This document shows positions 24,743 to 32,415 of a stretch of DNA of 32,415 nt, in pieces. The notes under the pieces are model-generated. The model was not told the DNA's origin. It was given only the letters and a program-made list of their open reading frames with translations, and did not search any database. Both the position numbers and the translations under genes were made by a program. The stretch comes from Roseibacillus sp. (GTDB lineage: Bacteria; Verrucomicrobiota; Verrucomicrobiia; Verrucomicrobiales; Akkermansiaceae): contig NZAC01000024.1 in the NCBI GenBank assembly GCA_002686085.1, positions 42,912-75,326 on the forward strand, in the 5' to 3' direction. How positions within the stretch are numbered: position 1 is the first letter of the stretch; each line of letters begins with the position of its first letter.

Positions 24743-27700
24743 CTACTGGGGCGCGCTGGCGTGTTCGTGTTGGGACTCCTGGCGCTCTAGTTCGGCTCGT
24801 TCCTTCGGGATCACACGAATCATTTTTTTGAGGGCTGTCTCCCAGTCCTCTAAGAGGAGTTGCGCTCGGATTGATCCGGTCTGACGGTGATGAGTCTCAA
24901 TGAGAGTCTTTGCCTCTTTGATGTCTTCGCTACGTTTGACGGGGAGAGCAACAACCATCTCCGGGTTGACACGGGATTGGAAACGCCCATCAACATCGTA
25001 GACGTAAGCGGTTCCTCCCGACATTCCTGCGCCAAAGTTTTTCCCAGTCAGGCCGAGAATGATAGCGACACCACTCGTCATATATTCGCACCCGTGATCC
25101 CCAACGCCCTCAACTACCGCCGTGGCTCCGGAGTTTCGAACACAAAACCTCTCTCCAGCGCAGCCATTGACTAAAAGCGTGCCAGCTGTTGCTCCATACA
25201 ACACGGTGTTGCCCACAATCGAGTTGGATGCGGCATCAAATTCCGGAGAAATAGTGTCGGGGGGATAGATGATCACCTCGCCGCCGGACATTCCCTTACA
25301 GACGTAATCATTACCCTCACCGATCAACTCGAGACGGATTCCGCTACAGAGAAAGCATCCGAAGGACTGGCCTGCAGACCCTCGGAATGTGAGATTAATT
25401 GTGCCGTCCGGCAGCCCGCTGTTTCCATAGATCTCGGCAACACGGCCAGCCAATCTCGTGCCGATGTTGCGGTCGGTATTTACGACATCATATGTAAGTG
25501 AAATAGGGGGCCGATCCATGAGTTTAAGAAAGGTATCTCCGGCACATTGAGCACTGTCTGGTTTTGTAGAGGCGTCAGCGTTTTCTCCACGGGTGGCAGT
25601 TTTGTTCGTGAGATCGGCAATAATCCTGAGGTCGAGAGCCGGTTTGTGAATGCCGTCGTTCCGCTCAACCTGATGGATTCGAGCAACACGCTCGAGAGGA
25701 ACGCCGCTTGTCTTGGCAGCTTCGGGAGCAACATCTTTCAGGACGGTCGACAGGTTGATGGTATTGGCCTTGTTGTGATCAGTTACTTCCCGCTGCCTCA
25801 GGTAACCAGGATGACCAATCAGGTCATCCATGCGACGGACGCCGATGCTAGCCATGATCTCTCGCGCTTCATGTGCAACTGAGTCGAAAAATCGGATGAC
25901 CATCTCCGGAGTCCCCTTGAACTTCGCCCGGAATTTTGGGCTCGTTGTAGCGATGCCAACGGGACAGGTGTTAAGGTGGCATTTCCTGACGTAAACACAC
26001 CCCATCGCGATCATTGCGATGGTGCCGAAATTGAATTCTTCTGCGCCGAGGAGGGCAGCGATGACAATGTCGCGTCCGGTTCGCATGCCGCCGTCAGTTC
26101 TCAGGGTCACGTTTCCGCGTAAGTTGTTAAGGACGAGAGTCTGCTGGGTTTCGGATACGCCGAGCTCCCACGGAAGTCCGGCGTGTTTGATGGAGGAGAG
26201 TGGAGAGGCCCCGGTTCCGCCGTCGTGGCCGGAAACCAGAATGATGTCAGCGTTAGCCTTGGCTACTCCGGCTGCAATTGTCCCTACTCCAGATTCGGCT
26301 ACCAGTTTAACGGTGACCTTGGCGCGTGGGTTGATTTCCTTCAGATCATGAATGAGCTGGGCGAGATCCTCAATGGAGTAGATGTCATGATGAGGAGGCG
26401 GTGAAATAAGCTGTACGCCGGGCTGAGTGTGACGGAGCCTAGCGATCAGGCCGTTCACCTTGTGCCCAGGAAGCTGCCCCCCTTCGCCCGGCTTGGCTCC
26501 CTGCGCCATCTTAATTTCAATTTCGTCACAGTTGACAAGATAGTGGGCAGACACCCCGAAGCGACCTGAGGCGACCTGTTTGATGCGGGATCGCGCCCAG
26601 TCTCCATTAGGATAGGGTTCGAATCTCCGGGGATCCTCACCGCCTTCGCCGGAGTCTGACTTTCCCCCTATGGCGTTCATGGCGATTGCGAGTGTTTCAT
26701 GAGCCTCTGGAGACAGTGCTCCCATCGACATCGCCGCCGTGGTGAATCGGCGCCTGATCGTCTCAATGGGCTCGACTTCCTCGATAGCCACAGCGCCTTG
26801 CGAACCGGGAACGAACTCCAGAAGGTCCTTGATCGTGGATGGAGTAGTCTCGAGGGTGGCTTTTACGTAGTCTTCGTAGGTGTCTTTGTCGCCGGTTTTT
26901 ACGAAGGTATGAAAATTCTTGATGACTTCAGTTGTAAGGGCATGCCGTTCACCGGTTCTCCGGTAGCGGTTATATCCCGGATCGCCCAGATCAAGGGTTT
27001 CACCCTCCGGAATATCAGTCTCCCATGCTGCCCGGTGACGGATGATGCTTTCTTCTGCGATGTCGGAGAACCCCACTCCGGCGATGCGGGAGTGGGTGCC
27101 TGCAAAGCAGTAATCAATGACAGACTGGCCTATCCCAACAGCTTCAAAGATCTGGGCTCCCTGATATGAATTGAGAACGCTAATGCCCATCTTGGACATG
27201 ATTTTCAGGAGGCCTTTCTCAAGAGCTTTCCGGTAGTTGGCCATTGCCAGATGGGGAGTCATGGTCTCCCCCAGTTTTTTCCTGTTGTCGGTGGCAACAA
27301 CCTGCCGCACGGTCGCATATCCAAGGTATGGACATACCGCAGTGGCCCCAAAACCGAAAAGGCATGCGATCTGATGGGTGTCTCGGGCTTCGCCGGTTTC
27401 CACTACAATAGAGGCGCGCATTCTCTTGCGCACACCGTTGAGGTGCTGGTGGACCGCGCCGGTCACCAGCAGGGATGGCAGGGCTACTCTTGTTTCAGAG
27501 AAAGCGCGATCTGAAAGAATAAGGATACCAACGCCATCATCAACCGCCTTCTCTGCAAGCTGGCAAACCCGGTCGAGGGCAGTCTTGAGGCCGCCTGGCC
27601 CCTCCTCGAGGTTCCACGTAGCATCAATGGCAGTGGTGAGTAATCCATGCTCTTCTTTATTGCGTAGAGCCTCAAGTTCCTGCTCGAACAAGATGGCGGA

Positions 27701-29410
27701 CTCGAGCTGGAGAATGCGACCGTGCTCCGGCGTTTCCTCAAGAAGGTTTCGCTCCGGGCCAAGCCCGGCCGCAAGTGTCATAACTGCCCATTCCCTGATG
27801 GGGTCAATCGGGGGATTGGTTACCTGAGCAAAAAGTTGCTTGAAGTAAGTGAAAAGTAATCGTGGGTGCCTTGATAATGGAGCTAGTGGAATGTCGTCTC
27901 CCATGGAGTGGACGGCCTCCTGTGCCGCTTTGATCATGGGGGGGAACACCATATCGAGATCCTCGAGCGTGATGCCGTGCGTGACTTGGCACCGGGAGAG
28001 GTAAAGGGGATCCAGATCATCTGCCGGGACTTGAGGATCCGGAGTAACGAAATCTTTTAACTCTATGCGGTTCTCATCGATCCACTTCCCATAGGGTTGC
28101 TGAGCCGCCAATTCTTCCTTGATCTCCCGGTCAAACTTAAGTTCGCCGCTTGCGGTATCAGCCGAAAGCATCTGTCCAGGGCCGAGACGTCCTCGTCGAA
28201 TCACTTTTCCGTCCGGAATCTGAATAGCGCCAGACTCCGATCCTATGTAAAGAAGGCCATCTGAGGTCAGAGTAAAACGTGAGGGACGAAGCCCGTTTCG
28301 ATCTAGAGAAGCGCAGACCTTAGTTCCGTCAGTGTAAACAAGGCCAGCCGGCCCGTCCCACGGCTCGACGAAGGAACTCAGGTAAGAGTAGAAAGACCTG
28401 ACTTGATCGGATATCTCCGGGTCATGCCGGAATGCGGGAGGAACGAGCATGCACATCGCGTGCTCAAGAGATCTGCCGGAAAGAACCAGCAGTTCAAAGG
28501 CATGGTCCAGCGAAGCTGAGTCTGATTCGTCAAAACTGAGCAGGTTCTTGAGTAGTTCGATGTCGTCTCCCCAGAGATCAGAGGCGAAGAATTCTTCACG
28601 TGAAGCCATCCAGTTGCGGTTGCCTCGGACGGTGTTGATCTCCCCGTTATGGCAGAGCATTCGAAATGGTTGGCCAAGGGGCCAGGCCGGAAAGGTGTTG
28701 GTAGAGAATCTCTGGTGATACAAAGAGATGCCAATCTGATAATCACTGTCCTGCAGGTCGGCGTAAAAGGCTCGCAAAGTTTCTGGCTGCGCAAGACCCT
28801 TGTAACTAATCAGTCTGCTTGAAAGGGTGGGAATGTAAAATCCGGTGAGATCACCAAACTGCTTTTCCAATTCCCGTCGAACGAGGAACAGTTGCCGCTC
28901 ATAAAAATCGCTGTTCCATGTCGCTGGTTTCTCGAGAATCAGATGAAGAATCTCTGGTTGGGTCTCCCGCGCAACTTCACCGAGCTCGTCTGGATACACG
29001 GGCACCTGCCGCCATCCGATCAAGGTGATGCCGCGTCGTGCGACAATCGACTCTGTTGCAGATCGTACTTCGGCTTGCTTTTCCTTATTCCCCCGGGGCA
29101 GGAAGAACACTCCTACCGCGAGATCCGTGTCACTCCTCAGCTGGTGTCCCAGTGCGGATGCAACTTTCTTGAAAATCGGGTAGGGGATCTGGGTCAGGAC
29201 CCCAGCTCCATCTCCAGTTTTCATGTCGGCGTCTACAGCGCCTCGATGAGTCATGTTGCAGACCGAGGTTATAGCGTGATCCAGGGTCTGGTAATTCCGT
29301 TCGCCATTCAGAAGAGCGATGGCTCCCATTCCGCAATTGTCGCTTTCATTGCTCCATTCGTGTAGAGAATCGGTGGTGTCAGGAGTGAAAGCTGGATGGT
29401 AGGGATTCAT
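24743..29410 (-). CDS. gltB: Glutamate synthase large (alpha) subunit, paralogue 1
   Basis: Glutamine:2-oxoglutarate amidotransferase large subunit, central to ammonia assimilation with glutamine synthetase. Domains in order: N-terminal class II glutaminase domain with nucleophile Cys26 after a short propeptide (DNCGMG; family usually CGVG); central domain; FMN-binding synthase domain; the 3Fe-4S cysteines in CVYVRKCHLNTCPVG (Cys1138, 1144, 1149); and the C-terminal GXGXG beta-helix domain (GGEVIIYPP...AGMSGGTAYVYD). From the ATG at 29410 it has 1555 residues; GTG at 29461 would add 17, without a ribosome binding site. The electron-donating small subunit gltD is not in the window, so NADPH or ferredoxin dependence is open. 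A lapA-like gene follows after 12 nt. A different gltB paralogue diverges from it. Confidence 0.95.
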   Translation of the reverse strand: MNPYHPAFTPDTTDSLHEWSNESDNCGMGAIALLNGERNYQTLDHAITSVCNMTHRGAVDADMKTGDGAGVLTQIPYPIFKKVASALGHQLRSDTDLAVGVFFLPRGNKEKQAEVRSATESIVARRGITLIGWRQVPVYPDELGEVARETQPEILHLILEKPATWNSDFYERQLFLVRRELEKQFGDLTGFYIPTLSSRLISYKGLAQPETLRAFYADLQDSDYQIGISLYHQRFSTNTFPAWPLGQPFRMLCHNGEINTVRGNRNWMASREEFFASDLWGDDIELLKNLLSFDESDSASLDHAFELLVLSGRSLEHAMCMLVPPAFRHDPEISDQVRSFYSYLSSFVEPWDGPAGLVYTDGTKVCASLDRNGLRPSRFTLTSDGLLYIGSESGAIQIPDGKVIRRGRLGPGQMLSADTASGELKFDREIKEELAAQQPYGKWIDENRIELKDFVTPDPQVPADDLDPLYLSRCQVTHGITLEDLDMVFPPMIKAAQEAVHSMGDDIPLAPLSRHPRLLFTYFKQLFAQVTNPPIDPIREWAVMTLAAGLGPERNLLEETPEHGRILQLESAILFEQELEALRNKEEHGLLTTAIDATWNLEEGPGGLKTALDRVCQLAEKAVDDGVGILILSDRAFSETRVALPSLLVTGAVHQHLNGVRKRMRASIVVETGEARDTHQIACLFGFGATAVCPYLGYATVRQVVATDNRKKLGETMTPHLAMANYRKALEKGLLKIMSKMGISVLNSYQGAQIFEAVGIGQSVIDYCFAGTHSRIAGVGFSDIAEESIIRHRAAWETDIPEGETLDLGDPGYNRYRRTGERHALTTEVIKNFHTFVKTGDKDTYEDYVKATLETTPSTIKDLLEFVPGSQGAVAIEEVEPIETIRRRFTTAAMSMGALSPEAHETLAIAMNAIGGKSDSGEGGEDPRRFEPYPNGDWARSRIKQVASGRFGVSAHYLVNCDEIEIKMAQGAKPGEGGQLPGHKVNGLIARLRHTQPGVQLISPPPHHDIYSIEDLAQLIHDLKEINPRAKVTVKLVAESGVGTIAAGVAKANADIILVSGHDGGTGASPLSSIKHAGLPWELGVSETQQTLVLNNLRGNVTLRTDGGMRTGRDIVIAALLGAEEFNFGTIAMIAMGCVYVRKCHLNTCPVGIATTSPKFRAKFKGTPEMVIRFFDSVAHEAREIMASIGVRRMDDLIGHPGYLRQREVTDHNKANTINLSTVLKDVAPEAAKTSGVPLERVARIHQVERNDGIHKPALDLRIIADLTNKTATRGENADASTKPDSAQCAGDTFLKLMDRPPISLTYDVVNTDRNIGTRLAGRVAEIYGNSGLPDGTINLTFRGSAGQSFGCFLCSGIRLELIGEGNDYVCKGMSGGEVIIYPPDTISPEFDAASNSIVGNTVLYGATAGTLLVNGCAGERFCVRNSGATAVVEGVGDHGCEYMTSGVAIILGLTGKNFGAGMSGGTAYVYDVDGRFQSRVNPEMVVALPVKRSEDIKEAKTLIETHHRQTGSIRAQLLLEDWETALKKMIRVIPKERAELERQESQHEHASAPQ

Positions 29411-29549
29411 GTTTTCTGTCGGGGAAAGCTTCGGTGGAACCTTGGAGGTTCTGGACGGCACGTGGGTTTACACCCAGTCAGCCTTCTCATTCACTGGGCG
29501 TCCATTGACTCTCGAGGCTGGAAGCAGCTTCCGTGCCTCCTAATTTAGA

Positions 29550-29577
29550 ATAATAAAGCGCTCCGAGGCTCTGCCAA
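29550..29577 (-). promoter_or_regulatory. Predicted promoter of the minus-strand gltB
   Basis: On the minus strand TTGGCA (29577-29572), a 16-nt spacer and TATTAT (29555-29550) form a good -35/-10 pair. An AGGAGG follows shortly (29540-29535 region), too far from the gltB start to serve it. The predicted leader is about 130 nt and could contain short open frames. Confidence 0.45.
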
Positions 29578-29848
29578 GCGGATAAATTTTGCCGGCGGAC
29601 ACTAAGCGCATGGGGGATGCAAAATTGGGTTTTTTGCCGATGAGTCATGATGATTTTATGAGTGGAAATTGATTCTGAGTGAGATCCCGCAGCATCCTGT
29701 GTCTGAGAGAGGAAATGGGTGTTGATCTGCGCTTCAAGGTCATTTTCACGGTTATCAAGTTGCGGGAGCTGTTCTCTGGGCCTTTTTGGCAGGGTTTGCA
29801 GGGATGATGATAGGGCACGCTGGCGGAAAAACTGAGAAAACCCCGAGC

Positions 29849-29877
29849 TTGACCAGAACAAGGTGCCGCTAAATATT
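29849..29877 (+). promoter_or_regulatory. Predicted promoter of the plus-strand gltB
   Basis: TTGACC (29849-29854), a 17-nt spacer and AATATT (29872-29877) in an AT-rich patch. Transcription would start near 29884, giving an 80-nt leader that contains both hairpins upstream of the start codon. Confidence 0.4.
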
Positions 29878-29902
29878 TCCCTTCCACCATCAATCTCCAG
29901 AA

Positions 29903-29947
29903 GCCCTGCCCAGACAGGGCGCTGTAATGCCCCGCGTCATGCGGGGC
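29903..29947 (+). promoter_or_regulatory. Tandem hairpins in the leader of the second gltB
   Basis: Two GC-rich hairpins lie back to back: GCCCTG/CAGGGC with a 6-nt loop (29903-29920) and GCCCCGC/GCGGGGC with a 5-nt loop (29929-29947). The second ends 17 nt before the ATG at 29965. Neither has a U-tract, so they are more likely translational or stability control elements than terminators. They do not match a riboswitch I know. Confidence 0.5.
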
Positions 29948-29964
29948 TGACTATCGAAACCAAG

Positions 29965-32415
29965 ATGCAAGAGAGTCCAAGCCTTCCGCGTTCTTCAGGA
30001 GTGCCACCTAAACAGGGGTTGTATGATCCCATCAACGAGAAGGATTCATGTGGGGTGGGTTTTCTTTGCCATCTCAAGGGAAAAAGATCCTCGGGCATTA
30101 TCGAAGGAGCTTTGGAGATGTGTGTGAATATGGACCACCGCGGCGGGTGCGGATGTGACGCCAACACTGGCGATGGTGCCGGGATCTTTTTCCAATTACC
30201 CCACAAGTTCTTTGCGACCGTTTCTGCCGACCTGGGTATCGCGTTGCCGGCAGAAGGTCGGTATGCCGTAGGATTCCTTTATCTCTCTCCTGACCCGGCC
30301 GCGTGCTCCAGGGCAATGGCACTCTTTGAAGGTGTTGTAGCCGAAGAGGAGCAGTCGGTTCTTGGTTGGCGCGATGTGCCCGTGAAAAGTGAGATTCTTG
30401 GAAAGGATTCGAGAGCATGTGAGCCTCTGATGAAACAGATCTTCATCGGCCGTAGCGAAGATATCGACGATGATCAGGATTTTGAGCGAAAGCTCTACGT
30501 CATTCGCCGACGGGCTTCCGACGCGATTCGTTATAGCGGTCTTGATGGAGGAGATTTCTTTTACTCAGCAACTCTTTCGGCTCGGACAATCGTTTATAAG
30601 GGGATGCTGACTACTGGTCAGCTAGGTGAGTATTTCCCAGACCTGCATCATCCTGACATGGAGTCAGCCATGGCACTGGTTCATTCGCGCTTTAGTACGA
30701 ATACCTTCCCCAGTTGGCCTCGTGCGCAGCCTTTCCGTTACATGTCGCATAATGGAGAGATCAACACGATGCGGGGTAATGCGAACTGGATGCAGGCAAG
30801 ACAGCAGCTCCTAGACAGTGGAGTCTTGGGTAAGGACCTTGAGAAGCTTCTGCCCATTATCCGCGATGACGGATCGGACTCCGCAATGTTTGACAACTGT
30901 CTTGAATTTCTCGTTCTGTCCGGGCGCTCATTGCCGCATGCCGTCATGATGATGATTCCCGAGCCCTGGGAGAAGCATGAGCACATGACGGAGACCAAGA
31001 AAAATTTTTACGAGTACCACGCCTGTATGATGGAGCCTTGGGACGGGCCCGCCTCGATTGCTTTCTGTGATGGAGTTTCTATCGGTGCGGTTCTTGACCG
31101 GAATGGCCTTCGGCCCTCCCGCTACTACGTTACGTCGGATGACCTTGTGATCATGGCGTCAGAAGTTGGTGTTCTCAAAGTCGATCCTGCCACGGTTGTT
31201 AAAAAAGGTCGTCTCGAGCCTGGTCGTATATTTCTCGTCGATACGAATAAGGGCCGAATTGTGGGAGATGAAGAAGTTAAAGAAGAGATCGCCAGAGAGA
31301 ATCCCTACGGAGAATGGTTGAGCTCCAACCGGCTTCATTTTGATGATCTGCCTCGATTCGAGCAAAGAGAACGAATCGGGGGGTATGATCTTATCCAGCG
31401 CAACCGGGCCTTTGGATATACCTTTGAAGATAAGAGATTCATTCTTGGGCCTTCGGCCGAGACCGGAAACCAGCCCCTAGGCTCAATGGGTAATGACGCG
31501 CCAATGGCTGTCCTATCGGATCGCTCTCAGCTGCTGTATAATTATTTTCGTCAACTCTTTGCGCAAGTCACCAACCCTGCAATTGACCCAATCCGTGAGG
31601 AATTGATCACCGCGAGCGTGACATTTATAGGTTCGGAGAAGGATATTCTTGATCCGCAACCAGAGAACTGCCGGATGATTAGGTTGGAAAACCCAATTAT
31701 TGACAGCTCCTCCCTTGCCGCCTTGGAGAATATAGATTGTGTGGGATTCAAGAGTAAGACGCTTCCGATTACCTATACCTTCAAGGGAAGGAATTCAGAC
31801 TCGTCTGATAAGAACGAGGTGCAGAACGCTCAGGGGAGCGTTTCCGGTGCAGATCTCGAGCAAGCAATGGATAGTCTCTGCTCTGCAGCTGATTCCGCTA
31901 TCAGTGAAGGGGTAAATATTCTCATTCTTTCAGATCGTGGAGTGGACGGAGGGCATGCTCCGATCCCTGCGCTGCTTGCCGTGGCGGGTCTTCACCACCA
32001 CTTGATCAGTAAAGGAACCCGTACGAAAGTGTCTATAGTGCTCGAGTCCGGTGAGCCGCGGGAGGTGCATCACTTTGCGGTGCTTCTCGGCTACGGGGTC
32101 GATGTCGTGAACCCCTATCTGGCGATCGATACGATTGCCGCTATGATTGATAGTGGTGAGCTTTCCGATGAGTACGACAGCGCAGTTGCCAAGTATCTCA
32201 AGGCTTCTATCAAGGGAGTGGTCAAGACCATGTCGAAGATGGGAATCTCAACGGTTGCCAGCTACCGGGGAGCCCAGATTTTTGAGTGTGTCGGCCTTAA
32301 CAAAGAAGTTATTGATAAATATTTTTGTCGTACTGCTTCGCGAGTAGAGGGCATCGGATTGGATGTAATTTCCGAGGAAGTAAAAATTCGCCATGACGAC
32401 GCGTTTAAGCCCAGA
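29965..32415 (+). CDS. gltB: Glutamate synthase large subunit, paralogue 2 (cut by window end)
   Basis: First 817 residues of a second GOGAT large subunit; the frame runs open to the window edge. The nucleophile is Cys29 in [11 protein letters not shown], followed by [18 protein letters not shown]. Further glutaminase-domain marks are [33 protein letters not shown] and [11 protein letters not shown]. The central-domain [17 protein letters not shown] and [20 protein letters not shown] segments are intact. It differs widely from paralogue 1 outside these motifs, so it is an old paralogue or a transferred copy, not a recent duplication. The ATG at 29965 places the Cys in normal distance from the start, though the ribosome binding site is weak. 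The FMN, iron-sulfur and C-terminal domains and possibly gltD would lie beyond the edge. Confidence 0.93.
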   Translation, partial: MQESPSLPRSSGVPPKQGLYDPINEKDSCGVGFLCHLKGKRSSGIIEGALEMCVNMDHRGGCGCDANTGDGAGIFFQLPHKFFATVSADLGIALPAEGRYAVGFLYLSPDPAACSRAMALFEGVVAEEEQSVLGWRDVPVKSEILGKDSRACEPLMKQIFIGRSEDIDDDQDFERKLYVIRRRASDAIRYSGLDGGDFFYSATLSARTIVYKGMLTTGQLGEYFPDLHHPDMESAMALVHSRFSTNTFPSWPRAQPFRYMSHNGEINTMRGNANWMQARQQLLDSGVLGKDLEKLLPIIRDDGSDSAMFDNCLEFLVLSGRSLPHAVMMMIPEPWEKHEHMTETKKNFYEYHACMMEPWDGPASIAFCDGVSIGAVLDRNGLRPSRYYVTSDDLVIMASEVGVLKVDPATVVKKGRLEPGRIFLVDTNKGRIVGDEEVKEEIARENPYGEWLSSNRLHFDDLPRFEQRERIGGYDLIQRNRAFGYTFEDKRFILGPSAETGNQPLGSMGNDAPMAVLSDRSQLLYNYFRQLFAQVTNPAIDPIREELITASVTFIGSEKDILDPQPENCRMIRLENPIIDSSSLAALENIDCVGFKSKTLPITYTFKGRNSDSSDKNEVQNAQGSVSGADLEQAMDSLCSAADSAISEGVNILILSDRGVDGGHAPIPALLAVAGLHHHLISKGTRTKVSIVLESGEPREVHHFAVLLGYGVDVVNPYLAIDTIAAMIDSGELSDEYDSAVAKYLKASIKGVVKTMSKMGISTVASYRGAQIFECVGLNKEVIDKYFCRTASRVEGIGLDVISEEVKIRHDDAFKPR

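Larger units (their letters stand above)
29411..29964. other. Divergent regulatory region between two gltB paralogues
   Basis: 554 nt between the two gltB starts (503 if the GTG start is used). It contains one promoter candidate for each direction, the tandem hairpins before the plus-strand gltB, and several short imperfect repeats such as GCATGGGGGATGC at 29608-29620. Open frames across it lack ribosome binding sites and family features. No known riboswitch was recognised. Confidence 0.5.

Noticed and set aside
26615-26628. GGGTTCGAATCTCC, resembling a tRNA T-loop
   Set aside because: Within the conserved gltB coding sequence and without an acceptor stem or anticodon arm around it.
29786-29800. 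Possible sigma54 promoter (TTGGCA...TTTGCA)
   Set aside because: The GG and GC dinucleotides are 8 nt apart instead of the required 10, so the pattern fails.
29487-29861. 124-codon minus-strand frame in the gltB-gltB region
   Set aside because: No family features, no ribosome binding site, composition like translated non-coding DNA, and it crosses the predicted gltB promoter.
1-32415. CRISPR array, insertion sequence, prophage, attachment site or defence island
   Set aside because: No regularly spaced repeats, transposase, integrase, or clusters of unknown genes were seen; nearly every gene is a recognisable housekeeping family.
1-32415. Selenoprotein with an in-frame UGA, prompted by selA
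   Set aside because: All recognised genes are complete with normal ends, and no family is seen to continue past a UGA; a SECIS search was not possible by eye.

Overview
This window is a chromosomal stretch of mostly housekeeping genes from a Gram-negative bacterium. The envelope genes (BamA with five POTRA domains, lipoproteins, an L,D-transpeptidase, a LapA-like membrane protein) show an outer membrane. The gene mix, the small zinc-ribbon protein after rpsT and the general protein style suggest Verrucomicrobiota (perhaps the Opitutae side). That placement is inference; no rRNA or tRNA gene is present to settle it.

Left part (1-8.9 kb). On the minus strand tig (trigger factor) overlaps clpP, and clpX would be expected just off the left edge. 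Divergent from tig is bamA, which ends 4 nt inside a convergent pair: a ygfZ-type folate-binding protein and an NAD(P)-binding beta-hydroxyacid dehydrogenase. A processive GT2 membrane glycosyltransferase and a lipoprotein L,D-transpeptidase follow on the plus strand as an envelope pair.

Middle part (8.9-16.9 kb). rpsT and a 75-residue double-CxxC protein point right. They converge on a long minus-strand block, read right to left: rhomboid-like membrane protein with a C-terminal zinc ribbon, selA, a small lipoprotein, rpmI, rplT, pheS, pheT. Translation-related genes dominate; infC, the usual first gene before rpmI, is absent from its usual place.

Right-middle (16.9-22.2 kb). gcvT-gcvH-gcvP encode three proteins of the glycine cleavage system, with a translationally coupled Nudix hydrolase at the end. 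After it lies a bidirectional terminator. The 374-nt gap beyond holds no protein gene but a structured minus-strand RNA with its own promoter-like sequence, proposed here as a 6S RNA candidate.

Right part (22.2-32.4 kb). A minus-strand cluster runs gltB (glutamate synthase large subunit), lapA-like, a hydroxypyruvate-isomerase-like TIM barrel, and a secreted C39-like cysteine peptidase. A 554-nt region separates this gltB from a second, clearly different gltB paralogue on the plus strand, which is cut by the window end. Two large GOGAT subunits back to back, with a hairpin-containing leader before the second, and the 6S-like RNA are the most interesting observations. I found no CRISPR array, insertion sequence, prophage or toxin/defence island, and nothing that convincingly looks like a wholly new system.
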